DNA from: Chrysomallon squamiferum
Taxonomy: Eukaryota; Mollusca; Gastropoda; Neomphalida; Peltospiridae
Assembly: GCA_012295275.1 (NCBI GenBank)
Contig: CM022668.1
Location: 173,657 to 198,656, forward strand
Direction of reading: 5' to 3'
Length of the DNA: 25,000 nt
A program made the translations under genes and the position numbers. Positions 1 to 9,285 of this stretch are shown piece by piece. Numbering within the stretch: the first letter of the stretch is position 1; each line of letters opens with the position of its first letter. Below the pieces are notes generated by a model that saw nothing but the letters and a program-made list of their open reading frames with translations, ran no database searches and was not told the DNA's origin.

Positions 1-110
1 AGTAAACCAAGTAAATCGTGATGGTTGCCACGGTAACTTGTTACGACAATCTTTTATCGTTCAGGGAAAAAGGTTTCGCATTAGAGGTGTAACACAGTGG
101 GCGTCACTGT

Positions 111-123
111 CATTATCATTATC

Positions 124-198
<75 letters not shown>
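111..198. repeat. (CATTAT)n to (ATT)n compound microsatellite
   Basis: About six and a half CATTAT hexamers run directly into about 17 ATT triplets. The hexamer is ATT plus an ATC variant, so the tract looks like one triplet repeat in which a substitution spread with a two-unit period. It makes an open frame of Ser/Leu runs starting at 38 that I do not consider a gene. Degenerate triplets (CTG, CTA, ACT) continue to about 240. Confidence 0.95.
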
Positions 199-199
<1 letters not shown>

Positions 200-294
200 C
201 TACTGCTGCTGCTACTAGTAGTGCTACTATTACTATTAGTTAGACAGTTAATTAATTATGTTTGTTTATTTTTATTAGTTATGATTAGTTTTAT

Positions 295-388
295 ACATAC
301 ATACACACACACACACATACACACACACATATAGAGACAGACACACAAATACACAGAGATATATGTAACATATATATATATATATAAT
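295..388. repeat. (AC)n, (ATAC)n and (TA)n cluster
   Basis: A CATA/CA tract (295-331) is followed by interrupted ACAG/ACAC (to about 355) and a pure (TA)n tract (369-388). It is a decayed compound dinucleotide repeat lying just upstream of the (AG)n tract. Confidence 0.9.
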
Positions 389-402
389 ATACTGACAAAA
401 AC

Positions 403-406
<4 letters not shown>

Positions 407-475
<69 letters not shown>
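407..475. repeat. (AG)n microsatellite, 69 bp
   Basis: A pure AG run of about 34 units with no interruption, indicating recent expansion. The bottom strand reads (CT)n and gives a spurious Ser-Leu-Ser-Leu open frame. Confidence 0.97.
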
Positions 476-478
<3 letters not shown>

Positions 479-914
479 AGCTATCTTAATGGTTCGTAAC
501 CATGTGTATGTAATCATATATTAAATAAGTTAAGGATAACGAGGATGTTTTCTGAACCGCGTGTTCTTGTCAGACTGTAAAGTTTTTTCAGGGAGAAGTT
601 ATATTTGTTTGATCTCCGTCATATCCATGTTTCTACATAGTTCTAATTACAGTACTTGTGGAAATTTTGAAAAAATGTTTAAAGCAAAATGACTGCGATA
701 TTTTACGTCACTTACTATAAAGTATTGTTTTTAAAAAATTAAAGGCGACAGAGCTACATAACTTTCAAAATCTTTACTTTATTTTTATTTGCTATTTTTA
801 AATTTAATACATCATCATTATTATCATGTTGTTGCGGTTGATGATGCTACTGTTTTTCTGGTTTGTTACTGCTTTTGCTATTGTCATTGTAAGTATTAAA
901 ATCAGTTAAAATTA
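476..914. other. Single-copy AT-rich island
   Basis: I see no gene or repeat family. The stretch holds a TTACGTCA motif (703-710), a bZIP-type site of the kind recurring across this window, and an ATC/ATT-rich patch at 810-835. Nothing else stands out. Confidence 0.6.
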
Positions 915-1012
915 GTTTATTTATTTATTTATTTATTTATTTAGTAATCTATTTACTTATTTATTTATTTATTTTTATTATTTATTTAATAACTAAATTA
1001 TTTATTTATTTC
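915..1012. repeat. Interrupted (TTTA)n repeat
   Basis: TTTA units at 916-943 and again at 958-1011 are broken by TTAGTAATC and TTAATAACTAAA segments. It is a decayed tetranucleotide microsatellite. Confidence 0.9.
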
Positions 1013-1398
1013 TTACTTCAAGTCTTTATAAGTCGATGTCTATTTCCATATGGGTGTGTCCATAGTAGGTCCACTGTCTATCATCTCTATTAATTATCTT
1101 AATAGCTAATAGCCTAAATAGCTAAGTATATATCTAGCTACTTATGTACCAATATATCTTGCGACCTATACACATACACATATAACCAGGCTACATACGT
1201 ACTAATTACCAACCTACGTCTCTCTATACATGCCTCTTTTATTACCCTGCATTTCTCCGCATATATAATTATCAATTTTTTATCACCATTCACTCATGTT
1301 TTTTCTTTATAACACATTAATGTTAAGCCTCCAAATTATTTTAAATATTGTTTCTTTTTTGTTACTCAGACTTTACAAAGACACATTCAAGCAAATAT
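1013..1398. other. Single-copy island with CTAC-like words
   Basis: No gene is seen. The segment 1100-1230 is rich in scattered TACC, CTAC and TAGC words, possibly a very old tetranucleotide repeat. The 13-mer ATCTAGCTACTTA occurs here (about 1132) and again near 1747. Confidence 0.5.
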
Positions 1399-1400
1399 AT

Positions 1401-1452
1401 ACACATACATACAGACATACATACATACATACATACATACATACATACATAA
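1401..1452. repeat. (CATA)n microsatellite
   Basis: About 10 CATA/ATAC tetramers with one ACAG interruption, flanked by TA and ACAG variants. This CATA motif recurs at 15.2, 18.5 and (as TATG) 22.5 kb. Confidence 0.95.
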
Positions 1453-1849
1453 ATATATACACATGGATACACGCACAGACACACAGAGAGAGATACAGAC
1501 ACACTTAAGACTAAACTGAATCACCTAAGTTACTAAATTTCTGGTGTTTTATCAGTACACACAAAGATAAATCTGTAATAAGATGATTACGTCACAGTAT
1601 TGTTCACGTCATACAATAAGAATGTAATGGTGGAATAGAAAGAAGCAAATGAAAGGCAAGTTCATTATTTTATTTTATCTTTTAATTATTTTTATTTTTG
1701 TTTATTATTGTTATTTTAATCTGCTTTTAATTCATTTGTATATTTATCTAGCTACTTACTAAATTACTTCCTTATTTAAAATATGTTTCAGACCAACTAT
1801 TTCTCCATACAAAACATAAGTGTTTGTGTTATTTGTGCTGAAGTTAATA
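1453..1849. other. Single-copy AT-rich island
   Basis: No gene is seen. It contains a TTACGTCA motif (1587-1594) and, 16 bp further on, a second ACGTCA hexamer (1609-1614). T/A-rich low-complexity sequence fills 1660-1720. Confidence 0.5.
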
Positions 1850-1968
1850 CTGCTAGCACTACTGCTACTACTGTTACTTATACCACAATCATTAGGGCTG
1901 CTGTTACTGTTACTCCTACCACTTCTAGTACAGTAATACTAAAGTAATAATAGTGACAGTATTAAAAG
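1850..1968. repeat. Degenerate triplet (RNY-phased) tract
   Basis: From 1850 the sequence can be read as in-phase triplets ACT, GCT, AGC, ATC, GTT, almost all purine-N-pyrimidine. It runs into the minisatellite that follows and shares words with it (CAGCAG, GTAGT), so it may be the array's source sequence. Confidence 0.65.
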
Positions 1969-2408
1969 CAGCAGGAGGGTGGTAGTTCTTGTAGTGGTAA
2001 CATCAGCAGTAGCAGCAGGGTGGTAGTTCGTGCAGTAATAACATCAGCAGCAGCAGCAGCATGGTGGTAGTTCTTGTAGTAGTAACATCAGCAGCAGCAG
2101 CAGCATGGTGGTAGTTCTTGTAGTAGTAACATCAGCAGCAGCAGCAGCAGCAGGGCGGTAGTTCGTGCAGTAGTAACATCAGCAGCAGCAGCAGCAGGGT
2201 GGTAGTTCGTGCAGTAGTAACATCAGCAGCAGCAGCAGCAGGGTGGTAGTCCGGGCAGTAGTAACATCAGCAGCAGCAGCAGCAGGGTGGTAGTTCGTGC
2301 AGTAGTAACATCATCAGCAGCAGCAGCAGGGTGGTAGTTCGGGCAGTAGTAACATCAGTAACAGCAGCAGGGTGGCAGTTCTTGCCGTGATAACAGCAGC
2401 ATCAGCAA
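1969..2408. repeat. Minisatellite block A, about 44-bp units
   Basis: About ten tandem units of the form GGTGGTAGTTCNTGCAGTAG followed by TAACAT and a (CAG)n run. Successive GGTGGTAG phases fall at 1980, 2021, 2065, 2109, 2156, 2200, 2244, 2288, 2332 and 2373. Unit lengths are therefore 41, 44, 44, 47, 44, 44, 44, 44 and 41 bp. All length changes are triplets, from gain or loss of CAG in the unit, so this is a microsatellite nested in a minisatellite. Confidence 0.95.
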
Positions 2409-2949
2409 GAGTGTGATAGTTCTTGTAGTGGTAACAACAACAGAAACAGGAGAGTGGTAGTTCTTGCAGTGGTAACAACAACAGAAACAGGAGAGTGGTA
2501 GTTCTTGTAGTGGTAACAACAACAGAAACAGGAGAGTGGTAGTTCTTGTAGTGGTAACAACAACAGAAACAGGAGAGTGGTAGTTCTTGCAGTGGTAACA
2601 ACAACAGAAACAGGAGAGTGGTAGTTCTTGCAGTGGTAACAACAACAGAAACAGGAGAGTGGTAGTTCTTGCAGTGGTAACAACAACAGAAACAGGGTGG
2701 TGGTAGTTGCAGCACAACAACAGAAACAGGAGTGTGGTAGTTCTTGCAGTGGTAACAGAAACAGGAGTGTGGTAGTTTTTGCAGTGGTAACAACAACAGA
2801 AACAGGAGTGTGGTAGTTCTTGCAGTGGTAACAACAACAGAAACAGGAGTGTGGTAGTTCTTGCAGTGGTAACAACAACAGAAACAGGAGTGTGGTAGTT
2901 CTTGCAGTGGTAACAACAACAGAAACAGGAGTGTGGTAGTTCCTGCAGT
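2409..2949. repeat. Minisatellite block B, 41-bp units
   Basis: About thirteen tandem units of 41 bp, with AACAACAGAAACAG in place of the CAG run of block A. Phases at 2451, 2492 and 2533 confirm the 41-bp period. Two shortened units lie at about 2690-2770. The bottom-strand unit contains no TAA, TAG or TGA in any frame, and 41 is not a multiple of three. Three long overlapping antisense open frames therefore all cycle through the same 41-residue repeat. They are a by-product of the array, not evidence of a protein. Confidence 0.95.
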
Positions 2950-3465
2950 AACAGCAGCAGCATCTGGAGAGTGGTAGTTCCTGCAGTAACAGTAGCAGCA
3001 GGAGAGTGGTAGTTCCTGCAGTGACAGCAGTAGCAGCAGGAGAGTGGTAGTTCCTGCAGTGACAGCAGTAGCAGCAGGAGAGTGGTAGTTCCTGCAGTGA
3101 CAGCAGTAGCAGCAGGAGAGTGGTAGTTCCTGCAGTGGTAACATTAGCAGCAGGAGAGTGGTAGTTCGTGCAGTAGTAACATTAGCAGCAGGAGAGTGGT
3201 AGTTCGTGCAGTAGTAACATTAGCAGCAGGAGAGTGGTAGTTCGTGCAGTAGTAACATTAGCAGCAGGAGAGTGGTAGTTCCTGCAGTAGTAACATTAGC
3301 AGCAGGAGAGTGGTAGTTCGTGCAGTAGTAACATTAGCAGCAGGAGAGTGGTAGTTCCTGCAGTAGTAACATTAGCAGCAGGAGAGTGGTAGTTCGTGCA
3401 GTAGTAACAGTAGCAGCAGGAGAGTGGTAGTTCCTGCAATGGTAACATTAGCAGCAGGAGAGTGT
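2950..3465. repeat. Minisatellite block C, exact 38-bp units
   Basis: GGAGAG starts at 3001, 3039, 3077, 3115, 3153, 3191, 3229, 3267, 3305, 3343, 3381, 3419 and 3457: twelve units of exactly 38 bp with no indel. The unit core is GGAGAGTGGTAGTTCCTGCA, then GTGACAGCAGTAGCAGCA in the early units or GTAGTAACATTAGCAGCA in the later ones. Some units carry CTGCAG and others CGTGCAG, in an alternating pattern. The constant length suggests this is the most recently amplified block. Confidence 0.96.
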
Positions 3466-4136
3466 CCTCTGGTTCAGACGACCCTTCGCGTTTTTTCAGC
3501 TGCAAAGATGAAAATGACCGTCTTAAGGATTATAAAGCCGAAATTATTGTCAAATGAGAATACTACCCGGAAAATAAGCCGGAAAAAATAGCCAATAAAA
3601 AAGCAATAGATGTAGACCTGTTTCTGCCGGAGAAGTAGCGATTGTCCGTCTAAGCTGTTCTCAGCCAGAGCTTACTCGGGTTATTGCTACAACATGAGCA
3701 GTACCAGTTAGTAGTAGCAGCAGCATCAGCAGTAATAATAAAATAAATAGACAAATTACACATTTAACATGACTCGATCTTGGTACCTGCACATGTTGAG
3801 TATAACGTCCATGATAGACTGATATTTTGCTTTGTCTACACAGTTTACTTTTCAGTCAATAAGAAACGTAGATAAAGAAATATATAAAGGTACTTGGCTT
3901 ACGCGGTATTTGGCGCCATCACACTTACTTCGTCGTTTAGAGAGAAAGAGAAACAGCTTTGCTGGTACAGAGGAAATGATGCGTGGCGGAGATAGACGAG
4001 AACAATTTACTCTCTCACATTGCTCAGTTTGTTCTAGAAACCAAAGCTTCTTGATTATTTGTCCAGGAAAGGCACACTTCAACCCTCGATGTACAAAATG
4101 TTTGAACTGATTGAAGAGACATTAAAATGTTATTTT
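3466..4136. other. Single-copy island, open frame not convincing
   Basis: This stretch follows the minisatellite directly. About 3693-3740 resembles a decayed unit (GTAGTAGCAGCAGCATCAGC). A 92-codon plus-strand frame at 3832-4110 begins at TTG, not ATG, and overlaps a 76-codon antisense ATG frame at 3852-4082. Composition is mixed, but I recognise no domain. A pyrimidine-rich CAG near 3852 could be a splice acceptor. I cannot support a gene. Confidence 0.45.
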
Positions 4137-4240
4137 AACAACAACAATACTACTATAAATGATAATAATGGTACTGGTAGTAGTATGATGGTAGTAATGG
4201 ACGTAGTAATAGTAGAAGTAGTTGTACTAGTAGTACCAGA
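4137..4240. repeat. Degenerate AAC/AAT/AGT/GTA triplet tract
   Basis: In-phase triplets AAC, AAT, ACT, GAT, GGT and AGT, then GTA variants. This is the same purine-N-pyrimidine-type simple DNA seen at 6.1, 7.0, 9.3 and 11.5 kb. Confidence 0.75.
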
Positions 4241-4397
4241 AAACTGTTTTACATTTCTTTTACACAGTATTAATAAATAAATTAGTTAATGTGATAAAAA
4301 GATATCTGATATGTTTCTGCATAAATCACCTTTGTTTTTATTGTTCTTGATGTTGTTTATTTTGCTGCTACTGCAATTGTTGCTTTTGTTTCAGTGC

Positions 4398-4436
4398 TTA
4401 TTATTATTATTGTTGTTGTTGTTGTTGTTGTTGTTA
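4398..4436. repeat. (ATT)n(TTG)n microsatellite
   Basis: About four ATT triplets pass directly into about eight TTG triplets. It encodes only poly-Leu in the plus frame. Confidence 0.93.
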
Positions 4437-4915
4437 TTTTATTGTACCTTACTCTACATTTCTTATTTTATTAATTTATTCCATAGTAAAGAACTAGTTG
4501 AACTGAATTCATTTTGAATGTAGGCATATTTCAAGAGACAGCTCAGGGGGAATGAAAAAACAAGGAATGGAAAGGATCGTTTTGAAGCGTCTACATGATA
4601 CGTGCAATTTTCTGTTTATTGTGAAAATATTCCTCGTTTCTGACATTGAGCCTGCCCAAGTAAATAATCATAATTTTATTACAATAATTCTGTTTTATTC
4701 CTTTTTATCTTTATATTTCCAGTTAGGAAACGCCCTTTCAGATAAGTTCTCCTCTTCCTCCAGAGAAGACAAAAAAGTCCAACAAATTCTATAAAGTAAA
4801 AACGAAGAATCACACAACCAAATCGGAATCGAATCCAACAGAATGTTTATATATCCAAAAATCACAGTAACTACCTCTTTAAAATTTCCTTATTAAAATT
4901 ATGGATTCGCTATTG
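4437..4915. other. Single-copy island with a splice-acceptor-like site
   Basis: A T-rich tract ends in CAG at 4720-4722. The frame after it stays open for 24 codons to a stop at 4794, with normal-looking composition (Ser, Asp, Lys, Gln). This could be a small terminal exon, but one acceptor-like site and a short frame are weak evidence and I recognise no protein. Confidence 0.3.
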
Positions 4916-4932
4916 AAAAAAAAAAAAAAAAA
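4916..4932. repeat. (A)17 homopolymer
   Basis: A pure A run with no recognisable retroposon body upstream. No AATAAA lies close before it and I found no flanking target-site duplication. Confidence 0.9.
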
Positions 4933-5142
4933 TGAAGAATGTTTTTTTAAGGAATGATAAGAAAAGAAAAAGAAACAGACGAACACATTTTCTCCAGGCT
5001 TCTGCTCTCAACGCAAAGCGAGAAAGCGCGAGCATACTTCATTTCTGCTAAAGCTATTCTCCTTACGACAAATGTACGTTAACGTTTTCATCGGCGTTGA
5101 GTGACGATGAACGGGCTGTGGAGCTGGTCTCGCTAGCCGGGA

Positions 5143-5160
5143 CCATTGGCAACTATAAAT
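5143..5160 (+). promoter_or_regulatory. Weak TATA/CCAAT-like promoter candidate
   Basis: An inverted CCAAT pentamer (ATTGG, 5145-5149) sits five bases before TATAAAT (5154-5160) in a CpG-containing island. About 120 bp downstream is a perfect CRE. The CCAAT-TATA spacing is tighter than usual, and no initiator or downstream gene is visible, so this may be chance in AT-rich DNA. Confidence 0.2.
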
Positions 5161-5277
5161 CATGCAGTTTTGATTACAGCTCACTGAGTTTTATTACTCT
5201 TTTATCGACCAAACAAAAAATCATTGATGACATACGGCGATAAACGCGCACGCGCACCGCTGGTAAATGGCTCGTTC

Positions 5278-5289
5278 GATGACGTCATC
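5278..5289. promoter_or_regulatory. Perfect 12-bp palindrome with CRE core
   Basis: GATGACGTCATC is a perfect palindrome around TGACGTCA (5280-5287), the full cAMP-response-element consensus bound by CREB/ATF bZIP dimers. Three more perfect copies of the octamer occur in the window. Confidence 0.5.
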
Positions 5290-5358
5290 AGCGAGGAAGT
5301 TTCATAGGGATAAAAGGTGTTTTAGACATTACTGTTATAGGATGTTGGACTCTTCTCT

Positions 5359-5362
<4 letters not shown>

Positions 5363-5433
<71 letters not shown>
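5363..5433. repeat. (CT)n microsatellite, 71 bp
   Basis: An uninterrupted CT run, preceded by imperfect TCTTCTC pyrimidine sequence. Confidence 0.97.
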
Positions 5434-5437
<4 letters not shown>

Positions 5438-5509
5438 ACCCTCATGTATATATAATATGGTTATAAACACGTGCCCATACCCACACAAACATACATATAT
5501 ACATACACA

Positions 5510-5548
5510 CCAGTTATATATATATATATATATATATGGAATAACTGG
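5510..5548. repeat. Cruciform-prone (TA)n hairpin with 8-bp arms
   Basis: CCAGTTAT (5510-5517) and ATAACTGG (5541-5548) are perfect reverse complements that enclose a self-complementary (AT)n tract. The whole 39 bp could extrude as a cruciform or fold as an RNA hairpin. CATA-type repeats lie at 5490-5508. Confidence 0.75.
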
Positions 5549-6105
<557 letters not shown>

Positions 6106-6117
6106 ATACCAGCAGTG

Positions 6118-6300
6118 CACAGTAATAGTAGTGGAAATAGTAGCAGTATCAGTAATACTAGTATTACTAATATTAAAAATAGTAGAAGTTGTAGTTTTCT
6201 ATTGCTGCTGCTTTGCTATTGCTATTATTGTTGCTGTTGTTGCTATTTTAGTTATTATTAGTATTATTATTATAATTATTATTATTACTGTGATCGTCAT
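6118..6300. repeat. A-N-T-phased degenerate triplet tract
   Basis: From 6121 the triplets read AGT, AAT, AGT, AGT, then later ACT, ATT, AAT, keeping A first and T last while the middle base varies. The second half becomes TTG/TGC/TAT triplets (6200-6290). It forms open frames on both strands without being a gene. Confidence 0.8.
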
Positions 6301-6664
6301 ATAATCATCATTTCAACGCGAGAACACGTACAGACAAACAGACGTATGGAAGGTTTTTCAAACGTACGATAGTTACCTCTTAGACTAATGTTTTTCCTAG
6401 TATAACAGAAAACCGCGTAAATGATTTCCACAGCTGTAGACACAAACGTGTCAAAGAAAAAAAAAATGACTTGTTTTATTTTTATCGCCTGTATTATACA
6501 TCACCATTTATGTAAACTACCACAACACAATTTACATCATAACAACGTCGTCTACGCAGATCATAACAACATCATCAATGTATATGATAACAACATTATC
6601 TATGTACCATTTATTATAGCATCCAGTTTCTACCTAAGGACAGTTTCATTTGACATCTACGCCT
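6301..6664. other. Single-copy AT-rich island
   Basis: No gene is seen. Near-repeats of a CATAACAAC-like word with an ATC/GTA-containing spacer occur around 6536-6600, with a spacing near 25 bp. This may be a decayed short tandem repeat. Confidence 0.45.
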
Positions 6665-6684
6665 AAAATAAAATAAAATAAATA
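6665..6684. repeat. Short (AAAAT)n tract
   Basis: About four AAAAT pentamers ending in AATA. The motif appears again near 7725 and 8812. Confidence 0.85.
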
Positions 6685-6705
6685 ATGAGTGAAATGTAAA
6701 TATGT

Positions 6706-6930
6706 TTATAATAATAATAATAATACTAATAATAATATGATGATGATGATATCGATGATAATCAATATAATAATAATAACAACAACAACAATAACAATAG
6801 TAATAATAATAATGTTGATGATGATGACGAAGATGATATTGTTGCTTTTAGAATAATAACGATGACATATTAAGATATGGCTTATATGAAGTACTAGTAC
6901 AAGAACAATAATAACAAAAACTATCACATC
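6706..6930. repeat. Degenerate AAT/GAT/AAC triplet tract
   Basis: Runs of (TAA)n, (GAT)n, (AAC)n and (AAT)n are joined with little loss of triplet phase. On the bottom strand this yields an Ile/Val/Leu-rich frame that is repeat translation. Confidence 0.85.
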
Positions 6931-6949
6931 TTTTATTATAATTATCTAA

Positions 6950-7215
6950 ATTCTTGTAACTGTTCCTGCTACTCTGTCAACCATAACAACTACTTCTAAA
7001 TCTTGTGTTACTATTACTACTACCACTACACGACTACTATTATTACTACTACTATAGTTACTATTGTACTACAATTATTACTTTACCTACAACATTACCT
7101 ACTATCTCTTTAATTATTACTATGACTGCTACCAATTTTTTTATGATATTATTATTAGTGCTACTATAACTATTACTAATATTACTGCTACCATTACTCA
7201 GATTAGCTATTTGTC
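6950..7215. repeat. Degenerate ACT/ATT/CTA triplet tract
   Basis: Triplets ACT, ACC, ATT and CTA dominate, mostly of purine-N-pyrimidine form. Together with the tract just before it, the AAT-type strand switches to the ATT-type strand, giving loose inverted symmetry across about 500 bp. Confidence 0.75.
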
Positions 7216-7242
7216 TATTTATCTACATATCTGTATCTATGC

Positions 7243-7293
7243 CCACACATACACATACACACACACACACCCATACAGACACACAAACACATG
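7243..7293. repeat. Interrupted (CA)n repeat
   Basis: CACATACACATACACACACA-type sequence with CCATACAG interruptions. Confidence 0.9.
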
Positions 7294-7913
7294 CAATTTA
7301 ATAAAGTGAAATATTTATATCTGCTGCCAAACACATTTAAAACATTTCTGAAGATGAGAAACATTCTGGAAGAGAGGAAACTCGATAGCACATCTTCAGA
7401 AACCACGTGTCACAGAAAACGGCATCAAACGAACGAAAGCGAGCAGACTGCGAAATTGTATAATTTGGTTGATTATTTCAATCTGAGTTCATATTCAGCG
7501 TATACACGAGTCATAAATGTTGTCTGACGTAACACCGCGCACGTTCGTTCTGGCGCGGAATCAGCCTCTACAACAGACGGCGTTAACATTGAAAATCTAT
7601 AATTTCCAGATAGCGATCGATGCGCCGCAGTCTTGAAAAGGAATTCATGAGAGAGGAAGAAAACAGGTCACGTTCGTGTTTGAAATGGCGTGAACAAAGT
7701 TACGTCTGCATTCATCTTGTAAAAATAAAATAAAATAATAATATACTTTTAAAAAAATAAGGGGAAAAAAAGGAAAAAAATATTTGAGAAGTAGTAACAG
7801 TTTCAAATACTGGCTTTAAAGATTGATAAGAAGTGAATAATCGAGAAATAGACTATCAAACTGAAATGTATTGGGACTGTGAATACACTTTTTGAGTTCA
7901 TTTTAAATCATTT
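7294..7913. other. CpG-containing single-copy island
   Basis: A 78-codon plus-strand ATG frame at 7291-7527 has mixed composition but no family I recognise. CpG is frequent at 7525-7640. A TGACGTAA motif (7525-7532) and an E-box (7404-7409) are present. A separate 12-bp inverted repeat lies inside. Confidence 0.4.
7345..7402. repeat. 12-bp perfect inverted repeat, 34-nt loop
   Basis: TTTCTGAAGATG (7345-7356) pairs exactly with CATCTTCAGAAA (7391-7402). The stem is too short for a typical miRNA precursor, and the loop shows no strong extension of pairing. It may be a transposon end remnant or a chance palindrome. Confidence 0.55.
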
Positions 7914-7946
7914 GTCTTCTTCTTCTTCTTCTATTATTATTATTAT

Positions 7947-8004
<58 letters not shown>
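7914..8004. repeat. (TCT)n(ATT)n(AGT)n compound microsatellite
   Basis: TCT (7914-7932), ATT (7933-7948) and AGT (7948-8004, one ATT interruption) follow one another in triplet steps. The in-frame plus translation is Ser/Ile runs, not a gene. Confidence 0.95.
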
Positions 8005-8123
8005 CATTTATTTGACAAAAGATTCAATTTCTCACAAAGTTCTTATCATATTTATACTCAATATTCTTTAGATTACAGAACTTCTGCGTTTAAATAAAAA
8101 TCGTCACGCAAGAAAAAAGCACA

Positions 8124-8195
8124 ACAATAAGAACAATAACAACAACAACAACAATGATCATGATGATAAAAACAGTAATAACAACAACAAAATAT
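8124..8195. repeat. Degenerate (AAC)n tract
   Basis: AAC/AAT triplets with TGATCATGATGAT in the middle. Low complexity only. Confidence 0.85.
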
Positions 8196-9060
8196 AAAAA
8201 AGATGAAGAAACACAACGTTTTAGTTTAAATACAAAACGCAGCTCAAGTGCAATAAATTAATTTTTTAAACTGTAGTTTGACGTAACATCAGTGACGTGA
8301 GGGAAAAACAACACAGTTAAAATAGTTGCTAAGTAACATTTCTATTTAATGATCCTAAATATTCTGAAACTGAAACAGAGAAAGAAAAAATAAGAAAAAT
8401 AATTTAATGTTTGGTCATAAATCTTATTATTTTGCTTCTTCTTTGTAAAATTTATGTATTTTGTATTTAATTTTGTTTTTCTTATATTTTTAATAAGTGC
8501 ATAAATACAGACATGTATGTGTGTGTGTAGCGTAGGGTAGTAGTAGTTGGCGTTGAAGTAAACCATTAGATAAAATGTGACTTCGTTGCAGTGAAAGACA
8601 GAGGCAGAGAAAAATTAATGTTTCCTTAATGTAAATTTAAACGCGCTAAAATATGAAACACGTACGAAATATAATATTAAGCATAACAGATTGAAGATAA
8701 GTCCAGAGATGTGTAGTAGTATCTGTCGGACAGACAGACAGATCGATGGCTACTTCTGATACCAATAATAATTTCATTTCTATGTCTTATCGTAATGTTT
8801 AGTGGTTATATAAAATAAAATAAAAATGTGTTCCGTTGATGCCACGCGCATGCTACTCAAACCGGAAGCTATTCCCTCGTGATTAACAGGAAGTACCGTG
8901 TATTTTTGTTCTCTGTTTATTTCTTTGAGATTAACTGTAGCAGTTTCAAAGGTCATCTCCACATATCACTTAAACAAAACTACAATTAACTGAACTCAGA
9001 TTTTTCTACGTAAAAATAAAACACACGGATAAAAGGAGAAAGCGAAATGGAAAATGGCAG

Positions 9061-9062
<2 letters not shown>
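8196..9062. other. Single-copy AT-rich island
   Basis: About 870 bp without a recognisable gene. Motifs include TGACGTAA (8279-8286), with TGACGTGA a few bases on, and GCGCATGC (8846-8853), an NRF1-like half-site. Small repeats include GACAGACAGACAGA near 8729 and a TGTG run near 8518. A 60-codon antisense frame (8780-8962) has mixed composition but no known match. Confidence 0.45.

Positions 9063-9117
<55 letters not shown>
9063..9117. repeat. (AG)n microsatellite, 55 bp
   Basis: An uninterrupted AG run. Confidence 0.97.
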
Positions 9118-9119
<2 letters not shown>

Positions 9120-9224
9120 GTAAAATAATACGGAATAAAAATAACAATGAAGCAAAATTACGAATGGACAAAAACTGGAAAGGAAAAGAAAAGAAAGAAA
9201 TGCTAAACGATTCCTCTTCTTAAC

Positions 9225-9277
9225 ATATGAACTATTTCTATAAATAACACATGAACTATTTCTATTTCTATAAATAC
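9225..9277. repeat. Short tandem duplication, about 25 bp
   Basis: CATATGAACTATTTCTATAA is followed by CACATGAACTATTTCTATTT and CTATAAATAC. Two copies differ by an extra TATTTC in the second. Confidence 0.8.
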
Positions 9278-9285
9278 AACTAAAA

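Larger units (their letters stand above)
4933..5362. other. CpG-containing single-copy island
   Basis: This is richer in CpG than its surroundings, for example AAGCGAGAAAGCGCGAG near 5017 and AACGCGCACGCGCACCG near 5243. It holds the promoter-like elements and CRE palindrome listed separately. No coding frame is recognised. Confidence 0.55.

Noticed and set aside
38-334. 98-codon plus frame with Ser/Leu runs
   Set aside because: It is translation of (CATTAT)n and (ATT)n. There is no unique domain.
2314-3144. 276-codon antisense Leu/Cys/Thr-rich protein
   Set aside because: A stop-free minisatellite unit gives the same cyclic peptide in every frame. No non-repeat portion supports a gene.
1969-3465. 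CRISPR-like array
   Set aside because: Units are contiguous and near-identical throughout, with no unique spacers, and the context is eukaryotic.
3832-4110. 92-codon frame as a possible exon
   Set aside because: It starts at TTG, overlaps an antisense frame of similar size, and matches no family I recognise. Recorded only as part of the island.
4820-4932. SINE-like element ending in poly-A, with a B-box-like GAATCGAATCC word at about 4826
   Set aside because: No A box, no tRNA-like body and no target-site duplication are visible.
7291-7527. 78-codon plus frame
   Set aside because: No recognised domain, and part overlaps the 12-bp inverted repeat. It could be a chance frame.
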